Assembly: GCA_942491555.1 (NCBI GenBank)
Contig: CALOBN010000002.1
Span: forward strand, 124,001 to 188,000
DNA from: Marinihelvus sp942491555
GTDB taxonomy: Bacteria; Pseudomonadota; Gammaproteobacteria; Xanthomonadales; SZUA-36
Length of the DNA: 64,000 bases
Direction: 5' to 3'
The notes under the pieces were generated by a model. That model was given only the letters and a program-made list of their open reading frames with translations, was not told the DNA's origin and did no database searches. Positions 1 to 8,168 of this stretch are shown here, one piece after another. Positions within the stretch are counted from its first letter, which is position 1, and every line of letters begins with the position of its first letter. Both the position numbers and the translations under genes were made by a program.

Positions 1-1
1 C

Positions 2-673
2 GAACAGCCGGCCAACCAGGACGAACAATGGCTGGTGGACACCGTGGCCCGCCAGGCAGAAGCGGCCGGTATTGGCATGCCCGAGGTGGGAATATTCCCC
101 GCAGAGCAGCCCAATGCGTTTGCGACCGGCATGCAGCGCAACAGTGCCCTGGTGGCGGTCAGCGTTGGTTTGTTGCGTCACATGTCCCGTGACGAGGTCG
201 AGGCTGTGCTGGGGCACGAGGTGGCGCATGTGGCCAACGGCGACATGATTACCATGGGCCTCATGCAAGGTGTCGTGAATACCTTCGTGATCTTCCTGTC
301 GCGCGTTATTGGTCACGTGGTGGACCGGGTCGTGTTCAAGACCGAGCGCGGCTATGGGCCGGCTTATTACATTATTTCTATCGTGTCGCAGATCTTCCTG
401 TCCTTCCTGGCCAGCATGATTGTCATGTGGTTCTCGCGGCGACGGGAGTTTCGGGCCGATGCGGGCGGGGCAAAGTATGCAAGCCGGGAGAAGATGATCG
501 CCGCATTGCGCGCCCTGCAACGCTCCAGCGAGCCGGAAGACCTGCCGGGCCAATTGGCTGCCTTTGGTATTTCCGGTGGTATGGCAGACGGCTTCAAGCG
601 TCTGTTTACCAGCCACCCGCCGTTATCGGAGCGTATTGAGGCACTTGAGCGCGGTCGTAACAACGCGATTTAA
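2..673 (+). CDS. htpX: Protease HtpX, M48 family (5' end missing)
   Basis: This is an inner-membrane zinc metalloprotease that degrades misfolded membrane proteins, with the active site facing the cytoplasm. The reading frame is open from base 2, and the visible 223 residues lack the first 70 or so of the usual 290, so the gene starts before the window. The HEVAHV zinc site is followed by two hydrophobic segments (around VVNTFVIFLSRVIG and IFLSFLASMIVMWF). The EFRAD motif supplies the third zinc ligand. The C-terminal TSHPPLSERIEAL stretch is typical of HtpX. The GTG at 35 is internal, because the sequence before it still reads as HtpX. The next gene is convergent. Identification is firm. Confidence 0.95.
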   Translation, partial: EQPANQDEQWLVDTVARQAEAAGIGMPEVGIFPAEQPNAFATGMQRNSALVAVSVGLLRHMSRDEVEAVLGHEVAHVANGDMITMGLMQGVVNTFVIFLSRVIGHVVDRVVFKTERGYGPAYYIISIVSQIFLSFLASMIVMWFSRRREFRADAGGAKYASREKMIAALRALQRSSEPEDLPGQLAAFGISGGMADGFKRLFTSHPPLSERIEALERGRNNAI

Positions 674-693
674 GCAGCAGGGTTCAGCGGGAC

Positions 694-1251
694 TCAGCCT
701 TCGCGCTTGTCGCCGTGAATCCAGATGACTTCGGTTCCACCGTCCGCACGCGCCAGCACGCGGGCGGCGACAAACAGGTAGTCAGACAGGCGATTGAGGT
801 AGCGGATGCTGATCGGGTTCACCGTCTCTTCCCTGGCCAGGGCAACCACGCAACGTTCGGCGCGGCGACAGACTGTTCGCGCGATGTGGCAACGCGCAGC
901 GGCCTCCGAGCCTCCCGGCAGAATGAAATCTTTCAGCGGTGGCAGGTCTTCGTTGAGCACGTCAAGATCGTGCTCCAGGGCGTCTACATAGGTGTCGGGG
1001 ATCAGCGTGGTGCCCGGCATGCATAGCTCGCCGCCCAGGTCGAACAACTCGTGTTGTACGCGGTTCAGGCTGCTCTGGACAATGGGCAGCACATCGGAAG
1101 TAAGCAGCAGGCCGATGACAGAGTTGAGCTCATCAACGGTGCCGTAGCTTTCCACCCGCAGGCTGTCCTTGTTGACCCGTTCGCCGTCGCCCAGGCCAGT
1201 GGTGCCTGAGTCTCCGGTGCGGGTGTAAATTTTAGATAGTCGATTTCCCAT
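694..1251 (-). CDS. Corrinoid adenosyltransferase, PduO type
   Basis: Transfers the adenosyl group of ATP to cob(I)alamin or cob(I)yrinic acid a,c-diamide, making adenosylcobalamin in the cytoplasm. The 185-residue protein has the PduO-type N-terminal ATP loop (YTRTGDSGTTGLGDG at about residue 9) and the RRAERCVVAL helix near residue 130, both diagnostic of the family. Length is normal. The ATG at 1251 is followed at once by conserved sequence. It is divergent from gcvT with about 250 bases between them. No cobalamin riboswitch was recognised upstream, and no other cobalamin gene is nearby, so it probably serves salvage. Confidence 0.93.
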   Translation of the reverse strand: MGNRLSKIYTRTGDSGTTGLGDGERVNKDSLRVESYGTVDELNSVIGLLLTSDVLPIVQSSLNRVQHELFDLGGELCMPGTTLIPDTYVDALEHDLDVLNEDLPPLKDFILPGGSEAAARCHIARTVCRRAERCVVALAREETVNPISIRYLNRLSDYLFVAARVLARADGGTEVIWIHGDKREG

Positions 1252-1402
1252 GAGCGTGATCCTAGATTCTGACTTGCAAAGCGCCCGTGAAGTCGGGAGG
1301 TGCGAGATGACGAACGATAGAGCAAGAGCGTCTCAAGTTCACCCTCGTACAGCATTTTCCAGGGCCGGGCACGTGGGCCGGCGGGCATTGAACCGGCCGG
1401 AT

Positions 1403-1430
1403 TTGAAATCATCCGAAGCGGGCGTATAGT
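1403..1430 (+). promoter_or_regulatory. Predicted sigma-70 promoter of gcvT
   Basis: TTGAAA (1403-1408) and TATAGT (1425-1430) are separated by 16 bases, a close match to the housekeeping promoter. Transcription would start near 1437 and give a leader of about 63 bases. That leader carries a GGGGC/GCCCC hairpin (1472-1476 with 1484-1488) whose 3' arm touches the GGAG ribosome binding site (1489-1492). No glycine riboswitch consensus was found here. Confidence 0.55.
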
Positions 1431-1499
1431 GGCGGCGATTGAAATGTCCCCTTTGAGCCAACCTTACCGTGGGGGCCTGATGAGCCCCGGAGAAAGCGC

Positions 1500-2597
1500 A
1501 TGACCTTTACCACCCCACTTCACGACGCACACCTGGCTGCCGGCGCCCGCATGGTCGATTTTGGTGGCTGGGACATGCCCATCAATTACGGCTCCCAGAT
1601 CGAGGAGCACCATGCAGTCCGCAAAGCTGCCGGCATGTTCGATGTTTCGCACATGACCATCGTGGATCTTGAAGGTGAGCAAACGCGTACGTTTCTCGCC
1701 CGTCTGCTGGCCAATGATATTGCGAAGCTGCAGGTGCCGGGTAAAGCGCTGTACAGCTGCATGCTGAATGAAGCGGGCGGTGTTATCGATGACCTGATCA
1801 CCTATTTTCTGGACGAAACGCATTTCCGGCTGATCGTAAATGCTTCAACGAGGGACAAGGATCTGGCCTGGATCCGGCGCCAGGCGGAGCCCTTCGGCGT
1901 TACGGTCTGCGAGCGTGATGATCTGGCCATGATTGCCGTGCAGGGGCCGCAGGCCCGTGAGCACTGCGCCGGACTCCTGGATGATGTTTCAGCAAGCGAG
2001 GCGCTGGCCTTGAAGCCGTTCAGCGCGACAACCTTTGGCGAGTGGTTCGTGGCGCGCACGGGCTATACCGGCGAGGATGGTTTTGAGATTGCCCTGCCGG
2101 CCGCGGATGCCCCAGAGGTGTGGCGCCGCCTGGTTGATGCCGGGGTCGAGCCCTGCGGACTCGGCGCCCGCGATACCTTACGTCTGGAGGCCGGTATGAG
2201 TCTCTATGGTCAGGATATGGACGAGGACGTCACACCCCTGGAATCCGGTCTTGCCTGGACCGTCGCCATGGACAGCACGCGCGACTTTATTGGCAAGGCG
2301 GCCCTTGAACAACAAAAAGCCGATGGCGTTCCACATCGCCTGGTGGGCCTGGTACTGGAAGAGCGCGGCGTCTTGCGTCATGGTCAGACCGTGCTCACCG
2401 GCGCGGGCGATGGCGTGGTTACAAGCGGTACATTCTCACCCACCTTGCAGCAGGCTATCGGCCTGGCGCGCGTTCCTGCAGCCAGTGGTGACACGGTGGC
2501 CGTCGATATCCGTGGCCGTCAGCTTGCTGCCAGGGTGGTGCGCCCACCCTTTGCGCGAAATGGTGCCGTGTGCGAGGGCATTCTGCCAGCAGCGTAA
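1500..2597 (+). CDS. gcvT: Aminomethyltransferase (glycine cleavage T protein)
   Basis: Takes the aminomethyl group from the lipoyl arm of H protein and passes it to tetrahydrofolate, releasing ammonia and 5,10-methylene-THF. The 365 residues match the family length. Visible signatures are VDFGGWDMPINYGSQIEEH near the N-terminus, MFDVSHM, ARTGYTGEDGFEI (folate-binding region) and the terminal GCV_T_C barrel with VVTSGTFSPTLQQAIGLARV. The ATG at 1500 has GGAG seven bases upstream. gcvH follows after 76 bases with a possible promoter of its own. gcvP is not in the window. Confidence 0.97.
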   Translation: MTFTTPLHDAHLAAGARMVDFGGWDMPINYGSQIEEHHAVRKAAGMFDVSHMTIVDLEGEQTRTFLARLLANDIAKLQVPGKALYSCMLNEAGGVIDDLITYFLDETHFRLIVNASTRDKDLAWIRRQAEPFGVTVCERDDLAMIAVQGPQAREHCAGLLDDVSASEALALKPFSATTFGEWFVARTGYTGEDGFEIALPAADAPEVWRRLVDAGVEPCGLGARDTLRLEAGMSLYGQDMDEDVTPLESGLAWTVAMDSTRDFIGKAALEQQKADGVPHRLVGLVLEERGVLRHGQTVLTGAGDGVVTSGTFSPTLQQAIGLARVPAASGDTVAVDIRGRQLAARVVRPPFARNGAVCEGILPAA

Positions 2598-2616
2598 AAC
2601 GTGTCGTCCGAAACCG

Positions 2617-2645
2617 TTTCACCGCGCGGCGTTTGCCGCTAGAAT
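2617..2645 (+). promoter_or_regulatory. Possible promoter of gcvH
   Basis: TAGAAT (2640-2645) lies 28 bases before the gcvH start codon, with a weak TTTCAC (2617-2622) seventeen bases upstream. The -35 match is poor. The call rests mainly on the same TAGAAT hexamer appearing before rpe, trpE, rplM and other genes in this window. Confidence 0.35.
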
Positions 2646-2673
2646 TCGAACAAAATCCAATGGGGTCCCCACC

Positions 2674-3057
2674 ATGAGCAATGTGCCTGAAAATCTTCGT
2701 TTCACCGAATCCCATGAATGGGTTGATGCAGAGGACAGCGAAGCTGTGCGCGTCGGCATTACCTATCATGCTCAGGATCAGCTCGGTGACCTCGTATTTG
2801 TCGAATTGCCAGCCGTCGGCGATGCCTTTGATCAGGGTGATGCCTGTGCCGTGGTTGAGTCCGTGAAGGCCGCCAGCGATATTTATTCACCGATCGCCGG
2901 TGAGGTTATCGCGATCAATGAAGACCTGGATGCAGATCCGGCGCTGGTCAACAGCGATCCGTATGGCGCGGGCTGGCTGTTTACGCTTATGCCGGCCAAT
3001 ATCGATGATGTCGAAGATCTGCTCGATGCGGAGACCTACGCCCAGCAACAGTTGTAA
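2674..3057 (+). CDS. gcvH: Glycine cleavage system H protein
   Basis: Lipoyl carrier of the glycine cleavage complex, which shuttles the aminomethyl intermediate between the P, T and L proteins. The 127-residue product begins MSNVPENLRFTESHEW. It has the VESVKAASD lipoylation site with Lys65 as the expected lipoate acceptor, followed by the conserved YSPIAGEVIAIN and NSDPYGAGWLF segments. The frame stays open for over 450 bases further upstream inside gcvT, but homology begins only at this ATG, so the longer reading is not real. The next gene is convergent, 66 bases away, with no clear terminator between. Confidence 0.97.
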   Translation: MSNVPENLRFTESHEWVDAEDSEAVRVGITYHAQDQLGDLVFVELPAVGDAFDQGDACAVVESVKAASDIYSPIAGEVIAINEDLDADPALVNSDPYGAGWLFTLMPANIDDVEDLLDAETYAQQQL

Positions 3058-3123
3058 ACAAGGTGTCCGGAAAACGCTGATCGCCAATCTGTAAGGCGCA
3101 AGCACGCCAGCCAGGCGCGGCGC

Positions 3124-3615
3124 CTAATCGGACTGCGGGTTCGCCTGGTAGGAGATGCCCGCGGCCTGATAAACGAAAGACATCAACCATGCCGGGCCAA
3201 TCAGCAGAAACTGCAGATCTTTTACAAAAGAGGGCTTTTTCCCCTCGATGTGATGTCCGATGAACTGGCCTATCCAGGCCAGCACAAACAACACCAGGGC
3301 AACTTGCCACAAAGGCCAGGGCAGACTGGCATCTGCCCACGCAGCCAGCACGACCATCAACCCGTTGTAGACGAGCAGGCCCATCCCGAGTTTTAAGGAC
3401 AGGCTGAAGTAGTAGACCTGGGCCAGAACAAGGGTGATGGTCGCCCAGTTCACCGGCACCGGCCAGTCCTGTGCAACAGAGGGAAACGGGAGGCTCCAGA
3501 GCAGTGCTACGACCGTCCACACGATGACCGGCACGCACACCCAGTGAACGACCTTGTTGGCCTTGTTCTGGTGGCTGTCGCCGTATTCACTCAGCAGTGT
3601 GTCGAGCTTGCTCAT
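3124..3615 (-). CDS. DUF962 / Mpo1-like membrane protein
   Basis: This 163-residue membrane protein belongs to the DUF962 family related to yeast Mpo1, a dioxygenase of fatty acid alpha-oxidation. Whether bacterial members share that chemistry is unknown. The N-terminal SEYGDSHQNKANKVVHWVCV segment contains the conserved histidines, and a second pair follows in GQFIGHHIEGKKPSF. About four hydrophobic helices are visible. Its ATG overlaps the purC stop by four bases (ATGA), so the two are probably co-transcribed and translationally coupled. I assign the family with confidence but not the substrate. Confidence 0.85.
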   Translation of the reverse strand: MSKLDTLLSEYGDSHQNKANKVVHWVCVPVIVWTVVALLWSLPFPSVAQDWPVPVNWATITLVLAQVYYFSLSLKLGMGLLVYNGLMVVLAAWADASLPWPLWQVALVLFVLAWIGQFIGHHIEGKKPSFVKDLQFLLIGPAWLMSFVYQAAGISYQANPQSD

Positions 3616-4523
3616 GCCAGTGCCGGCCCCTCCATACGTTGCACCACTTCCTCGTACTGGCGCCGCGTGTCTTCGATGATGGCCGCCGGCACATGGGGTC
3701 CAGGGGGCGTTTTATCCCAATTGAGGGTTTCCAGGTAGTCGCGAATAATCTGCTTGTCATAGCTCGGCGGACTGCTGCCCGGGGCGTACTTGTCAGCAGG
3801 CCAGAAACGCGAGGAGTCCGGTGTGAGCACCTCGTCCATGACATGCAGCGTGCCCGCCTCATCGAGGCCGAACTCGAATTTTGTATCCGCGATGATTACC
3901 CCGCGCTCCAGGGCATGCCGCGCCGCGGTCTCGTACAAGCGGACACTGATATCGCGAACCTGTTCTGCGCGTTCCTCGCCGACCAGGTCGATGATTTGCT
4001 CGAAGGACACGTTTTCATCATGGTCACCAACGGCCGCCTTGGTGGAGGGCGTGAACAATACGCCGGGCAGGCGATCGGCCTGGCGAAGTCCTTCCGGCAG
4101 GGCAATGCCGCACAAAGCACCGGTCGCGCGGTAGTCCTTCCAGCCGGAACCAATCAGGTAACCACGCACAATCGCTTCCAGCGGTAATGGCTGCAAGCGC
4201 TTGACTACCATGCTGCGCGGCGCCAGCTTTTTGGCCAGGGTTGCATCGCCCAGCACCGCTTCCAGGGACAGGTCTGCCAGGTGATTGGGCACAATTGCCT
4301 GCGTCAGGTCGAACCAGAAATTTGAAATCCGCGTGAGCATCGCACCTTTGCCGGGAATCGGATCCGGCAATACCACGTCAAAAGCGGACAGGCGGTCTGA
4401 GGCGATCATAAGCAGGTGGTCATTACCCACGGCAAAGCAATCACGAACCTTGCCCTGGTGGACCAGCGGCAGGTTGGTGATCATGTCGGCCGAATAAGGT
4501 TCTGCGCAATAGGGGTCGGGCAC
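3612..4523 (-). CDS. purC: SAICAR synthase
   Basis: ATP-dependent ligation of aspartate to CAIR in purine synthesis. The 303-residue length and features such as LPLVHQGKVRD, SDRLSAFDV, the EAIVRGYLIGSGWKDY block and DTKFEFGLDEAG place it with the longer yeast ADE1-like form. I chose the GTG at 4523 because AAGGA lies nine bases upstream. An ATG at 4484 would also leave an intact fold but has no ribosome binding site. The gene is first of a two-gene unit with the DUF962 gene. Confidence 0.95.
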   Translation of the reverse strand: MPDPYCAEPYSADMITNLPLVHQGKVRDCFAVGNDHLLMIASDRLSAFDVVLPDPIPGKGAMLTRISNFWFDLTQAIVPNHLADLSLEAVLGDATLAKKLAPRSMVVKRLQPLPLEAIVRGYLIGSGWKDYRATGALCGIALPEGLRQADRLPGVLFTPSTKAAVGDHDENVSFEQIIDLVGEERAEQVRDISVRLYETAARHALERGVIIADTKFEFGLDEAGTLHVMDEVLTPDSSRFWPADKYAPGSSPPSYDKQIIRDYLETLNWDKTPPGPHVPAAIIEDTRRQYEEVVQRMEGPALA

Positions 4524-4699
4524 GGTTTTGATTCCTTACCTGCTTGGTGGTGCAGTCTATGCACGGGATTATAAACTCATGTGAGCGAAGTTTTACCGGG
4601 CCGGTGCCAAGGCCGCATGGTTCAGCCAGAGCGCAGCCTGGCTTCCCGGGCGCTGCCTGCAGCATTGGCAATCAAAGGCTGCGGCCCCACATAGCTCAG

Positions 4700-5503
4700 A
4701 TGGAATTATCCTCATTCAAAATCCAGCGCCACTGGTGGGGCAAAATCATCGGCGGTACGCTGGGCCTTATGAAAGGTGGCCCCGCGGGCGCCGTGCTGGG
4801 CATCTTTCTGGGTCACTTCGTTGACCGGGTCGTGTTTGGCCTGTCCAGCAAGGAACACACCCGCCAGCTTTTCTTTACCTCCCTGTTTGGTTGCCTGGGC
4901 CGGGTCAACAAGGCCGACGGGCGCGTCACCGAGGCTGAAATCGCCGCTGCCCAGCGTCTTATTGCGCGGCTGGACCTGAATGAAGAGGAGCGCCAGGCGG
5001 CGATCAAGGCGTTTAACCGTGGTAAAGCGGCTAACTTTGATCTTGAGGGTGAGTTACAGCAGTTCGTCAGCTTCACCCGGGTGCGTCCGGATCTGCGCCA
5101 GATGTTCATGGAGATTTTGATTGAGAGTGCCGCCAGCGACGGACAGATTTCCCGTGCTGAGCAGGAAGTGCTGGTACGCGCGGCCAATACAATCCAGATC
5201 CCGCCGGCGATTTTCTACGCAATATTCAATGCCTTTACCGCCACCCATGGCCCCGGCAGCGCCGGTTCGCCAGGTGGACCGGCGCGCCCCTCACTGGACC
5301 AGGATTTCGCTGCCCTGGGTTTGAACAAGACCGCCAACGAACAGGAAATCAAGCGCGCCTACCGCAAGCTCGTGGGTAAATACCATCCGGATAAGCTGAT
5401 GTCCCAGGGCCTGCCCGAGGAAGTGATGGAAAAAGCCAAGGAGCGGGTTCGCGACATCAACCTGGCTTATGACCGCATCAAGGCGGCGCGCGGGATCAAG
5501 TAA
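4700..5503 (+). CDS. djlA: Co-chaperone DjlA
   Basis: Membrane-anchored J-domain protein that stimulates DnaK ATPase at the inner membrane. The 267 residues show a glycine-rich transmembrane segment (IIGGTLGLMKGGPAGAVLG, about residues 16-34), a central TerB-like helical domain (about 50-175), a Gly/Pro linker, and a C-terminal J domain with the HPD motif in KYHPDKLMSQGLPEEV. That wording is typical of DjlA rather than DnaJ. The frame is open from 4544, but the ATG at 4700 gives the normal DjlA N-terminus and length. rpe follows after about 115 bases. Confidence 0.94.
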   Translation: MELSSFKIQRHWWGKIIGGTLGLMKGGPAGAVLGIFLGHFVDRVVFGLSSKEHTRQLFFTSLFGCLGRVNKADGRVTEAEIAAAQRLIARLDLNEEERQAAIKAFNRGKAANFDLEGELQQFVSFTRVRPDLRQMFMEILIESAASDGQISRAEQEVLVRAANTIQIPPAIFYAIFNAFTATHGPGSAGSPGGPARPSLDQDFAALGLNKTANEQEIKRAYRKLVGKYHPDKLMSQGLPEEVMEKAKERVRDINLAYDRIKAARGIK

Positions 5504-5617
5504 TCATCCCCGGGGCATTCGCCCAGTAAAGTTTGGAGCACTGGGTCGTTATCCTGACTTCCTTTAGAATGGCATCGCCACTTCACGCCGCCAAGCGGTC
5601 AGAATTCAGGATTCCTC

Positions 5618-6286
5618 ATGCAGCAAAAGCCGATCATCGCGCCATCCATTCTTTCGGCAGATTTCGCCCGGCTCGGCGAAGACACCCAGGCGGTGCTCGA
5701 TGCGGGCGCAGACTGGGTGCACTTTGACGTGATGGACAATCACTACGTACCCAACCTCACCTTCGGGCCGCCGATTTGCAAGGCCCTGCGAAGCTATGGC
5801 ATCACTGCGCCGATTGACGTGCACCTCATGGTGCAGCCGGTCGATAGCCTGATTGAACAGTTTGCCGGGGCTGGTGCCACGCTGATCTCTTTTCACCCTG
5901 AAGCCAGCCGCCACGTGGATCGCAGCCTCGCATTGATCCGCGAACATGGTTGTCAGGCAGGCCTGGTGCTGAACCCGGCGACGCCGTTGAATGTGCTGGA
6001 CCATATTCTCGATCAGCTGGACATGGTGTTGCTCATGTCGGTCAACCCGGGGTTTGGCGGCCAATCCTTTATTCCCTACGTGTTGCGCAAGCTCGAGCAG
6101 GTTCGCGGCATGATTGATGCAACCGGCAGGGACATTCGCCTGGAGATCGATGGCGGCGTCAAGGTCAACAACATTGCCGAAATTGCTGCAGCCGGCGCCG
6201 ACACTTTCGTGGCTGGTTCGGCAATTTTTGGGAGCGATGATTATCAGGCCACGATTTCCGCGATGCGGGAACAAATAGGAGGCTAA
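5618..6286 (+). CDS. rpe: Ribulose-phosphate 3-epimerase
   Basis: Interconverts ribulose 5-phosphate and xylulose 5-phosphate in the pentose phosphate pathway. The 222-residue TIM barrel starts IAPSILSADFARLGE and carries the metal-binding HFDVMDNHYVPNLTFGP and DVHLMV segments, the SVNPGFGGQSF phosphate loop and the EIDGGVKVNN catalytic aspartate region. A TAGAAT hexamer at 5565-5570 may be its -10 box. In Pseudomonas rpe is followed by gph and trpE. Here gph is absent and about 7 kb of accessory genes separate rpe from trpE. Confidence 0.97.
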   Translation: MQQKPIIAPSILSADFARLGEDTQAVLDAGADWVHFDVMDNHYVPNLTFGPPICKALRSYGITAPIDVHLMVQPVDSLIEQFAGAGATLISFHPEASRHVDRSLALIREHGCQAGLVLNPATPLNVLDHILDQLDMVLLMSVNPGFGGQSFIPYVLRKLEQVRGMIDATGRDIRLEIDGGVKVNNIAEIAAAGADTFVAGSAIFGSDDYQATISAMREQIGG

Positions 6287-6291
6287 TACCC

Positions 6292-7620
6292 GTGGTCAGA
6301 GGTTTTATCAGTCTGTTGTTTCTGCTCTGCCTGGCAGCTCCTGTCCACGCCCAGGTTCCGGCTGGATATTACGACCCGGTGGATGACACGGATGCGACCT
6401 CGCTCAGGGCCACCCTGCATGCCGTAATCGATGATCATCAACGCTTCCCCTACACCTCCTCCCAGACCGATACCTGGGACGTGCTTGAGCAGGCCCAGAG
6501 CGACCCCTTTGATGACGGCCGCATCATTACCCTGTACCGGAATATCAGCTACCCCAGGCGAGGCGGTGGCAACGAGCTGTACGATCGCGAGCACGTGTGG
6601 CCAAAGTCCTACGGGTTTACAGACAATGACGGCAACGCGCCCAACTATCCCTATACAGATATGCACGCACTCTGGCTGAGCGACTCGGATTACAACTTTG
6701 CGCGCTCCAATAAGCCGTTTGAGGATTGCGACGCCAGCTGCATGGAGTTTTCAACTGAGCCCAATGGAGGCCAGGGTGGTGTTGGCGGCCCCTGGCCGGG
6801 CGACAGCAACTGGACCGATGGTGAATTTACCCAGGGTCGCTATGAAGTCTGGAGCGGCCGACGGGGTGATGTAGCGCGTGCCATTTTCTACATGGATCTT
6901 CGCTATGAGGGTGGAACCCATGGCATTACCGGGGCGGCCGAGCCTGATCTGCGCCTGACCAATGACCGGGATCTTATTGACAGCGGTCGCAGCAGCTCGA
7001 ATCGCTCCGTTGCCTGGATGGGACTGCTAGACACCCTGCTGGCCTGGCATAAGGAGGACCCGCCGGATGATGCTGAGCGGCGTCGGCACGAGGTGGTTGC
7101 CGCCAACCAGGGCAATCGCAATCCCTTTATCGACCAGCCGGCCTGGGCCGCGTGTATTTATCTCGCCGAATGCGGTTTGCAGATCAACCCGGGCCTGAAT
7201 GACGCCTGGTATGATCCGGCTACTCCCGGCCAGGGATTCTTCGTGACGGTGTTGCCGGCAAGTGGACAACTGTTCCTGGCCCATTTCACATTTGCGACGC
7301 AACGCCCCGCTATTGCGAACCCCGCTACCCTGGGCGAGTCCGGGCATCGCTGGTTAACCGCCATCGGGCCAATCAATGGCAACCGGGCAAGTCTGACTGC
7401 CACCCTGACACGCGGTGGCCTCTTTGATGACCCGGCACCGGTTGAGAACATCACGCCCTACGGTAGCTATGAAATTGAGTTCCATGATTGTGCTTCGGCA
7501 ACCCTGGCTTATGATTTTCCCCCGGCAAACCTGTCTGGCGTCATTCAGCTGCGGCGTGTGGTTAACGACAATGTGTTGCTTTGCGAATCGCTGTTGGCCG
7601 GAGCTGTGTCCGGCAGATAA
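6292..7620 (+). CDS. Secreted endonuclease I-family nuclease with C-terminal extension
   Basis: An exported non-specific nuclease of the EndA/NucM type. The GTG at 6292 has AGGAGG upstream and is followed by a signal peptide (FISLLFLLCLAAPVHA). Residues about 25-275 hold the nuclease, with the catalytic DREHVWPKSYG motif, the ARSNKPFEDC segment and the typical RGDVARAIFYMDLRYEG helix. The last 160 residues form a separate module starting near NPGLNDAWYDPATPGQGFF, a recurrent but poorly characterised domain of exported proteins in this part of the gammaproteobacteria. Plain EndA is about 235 residues, so this 442-residue version is a fusion. It follows rpe by five bases but is functionally unrelated. 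Confidence 0.88.
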   Translation: MVRGFISLLFLLCLAAPVHAQVPAGYYDPVDDTDATSLRATLHAVIDDHQRFPYTSSQTDTWDVLEQAQSDPFDDGRIITLYRNISYPRRGGGNELYDREHVWPKSYGFTDNDGNAPNYPYTDMHALWLSDSDYNFARSNKPFEDCDASCMEFSTEPNGGQGGVGGPWPGDSNWTDGEFTQGRYEVWSGRRGDVARAIFYMDLRYEGGTHGITGAAEPDLRLTNDRDLIDSGRSSSNRSVAWMGLLDTLLAWHKEDPPDDAERRRHEVVAANQGNRNPFIDQPAWAACIYLAECGLQINPGLNDAWYDPATPGQGFFVTVLPASGQLFLAHFTFATQRPAIANPATLGESGHRWLTAIGPINGNRASLTATLTRGGLFDDPAPVENITPYGSYEIEFHDCASATLAYDFPPANLSGVIQLRRVVNDNVLLCESLLAGAVSGR

Positions 7621-8168
7621 GCTGGTAAGGCCGTAACCACCAGGCGCAGGGGGCCGCCAGCAAGCGGTGCGTTTGGCGGGTAGCAGGTCACCAGGGTGAG
7701 CCGCTCGCGATCGCTGAGAAGCACCAGCTCCTGCAGGCGGCTGTCCACGATGTCCAGCCAGGTCACCCGGTAGGCACGAGCACCATGCCCGTCGTCAAGC
7801 CACAACATGTCACCCGGTTGCAGCTCATTTAAGCCTTCGAAATGTGTATCCCGGTGTGCGCTGATGATGACATCGCCGCCGCTTACCGGCGTCATGGCCG
7901 CCGGCCCCCAGGCCAGGTTACGCCCGGAGGCGCCCTGGAGGACCAGGTGCCGCGCGCCCAGGCGCGGGATGTTGAGCACAGCTACGGGCGAGGTGTCGGC
8001 CCAGGGCCAGGGTTTTGCTGTTTTCTCCCCGGCCAGCCGGGCCTGCCAGGCCCTTTCCAGCAGCACCTGCCCCAGCAGGGCCTTGGCCGGTACCCAGGCC
8101 GCATGCGCGGCGCTAAAAAGTGCGGCGGCGATGATCGCCGCCGCCAAGTGCCGGTGGCGGATTGTCAT
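7545..8168 (-). CDS. Proteobacterial dedicated sortase
   Basis: A class D-like sortase that should cleave the sorting signal of the neighbouring VIT/VWA protein. The 207 residues contain an N-terminal membrane anchor (AAAIIAAALFSAAHA), catalytic His105 in SAHRDTHFEG, Cys162 in TLVTCYPP and Arg175 in PLRLVV. The ATG at 8168 overlaps the target gene stop (ATGA), which decides this start over a longer open frame beginning at 8288. The last 76 bases overlap, tail to tail, the end of the convergent nuclease gene, which is unusual. The set sortase, target, response regulator and kinase matches the marine proteobacterial sortase families TIGR03784, 03785, 03787 and 03788. Confidence 0.93.
   Translation of the reverse strand: MTIRHRHLAAAIIAAALFSAAHAAWVPAKALLGQVLLERAWQARLAGEKTAKPWPWADTSPVAVLNIPRLGARHLVLQGASGRNLAWGPAAMTPVSGGDVIISAHRDTHFEGLNELQPGDMLWLDDGHGARAYRVTWLDIVDSRLQELVLLSDRERLTLVTCYPPNAPLAGGPLRLVVTALPAYLPDTAPANSDSQSNTLSLTTRRS

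Noticed and set aside
1252..1499. Glycine or cobalamin riboswitch between the adenosyltransferase gene and gcvT
   Set aside because: I searched both strands for the conserved cores of these riboswitches and did not see them.
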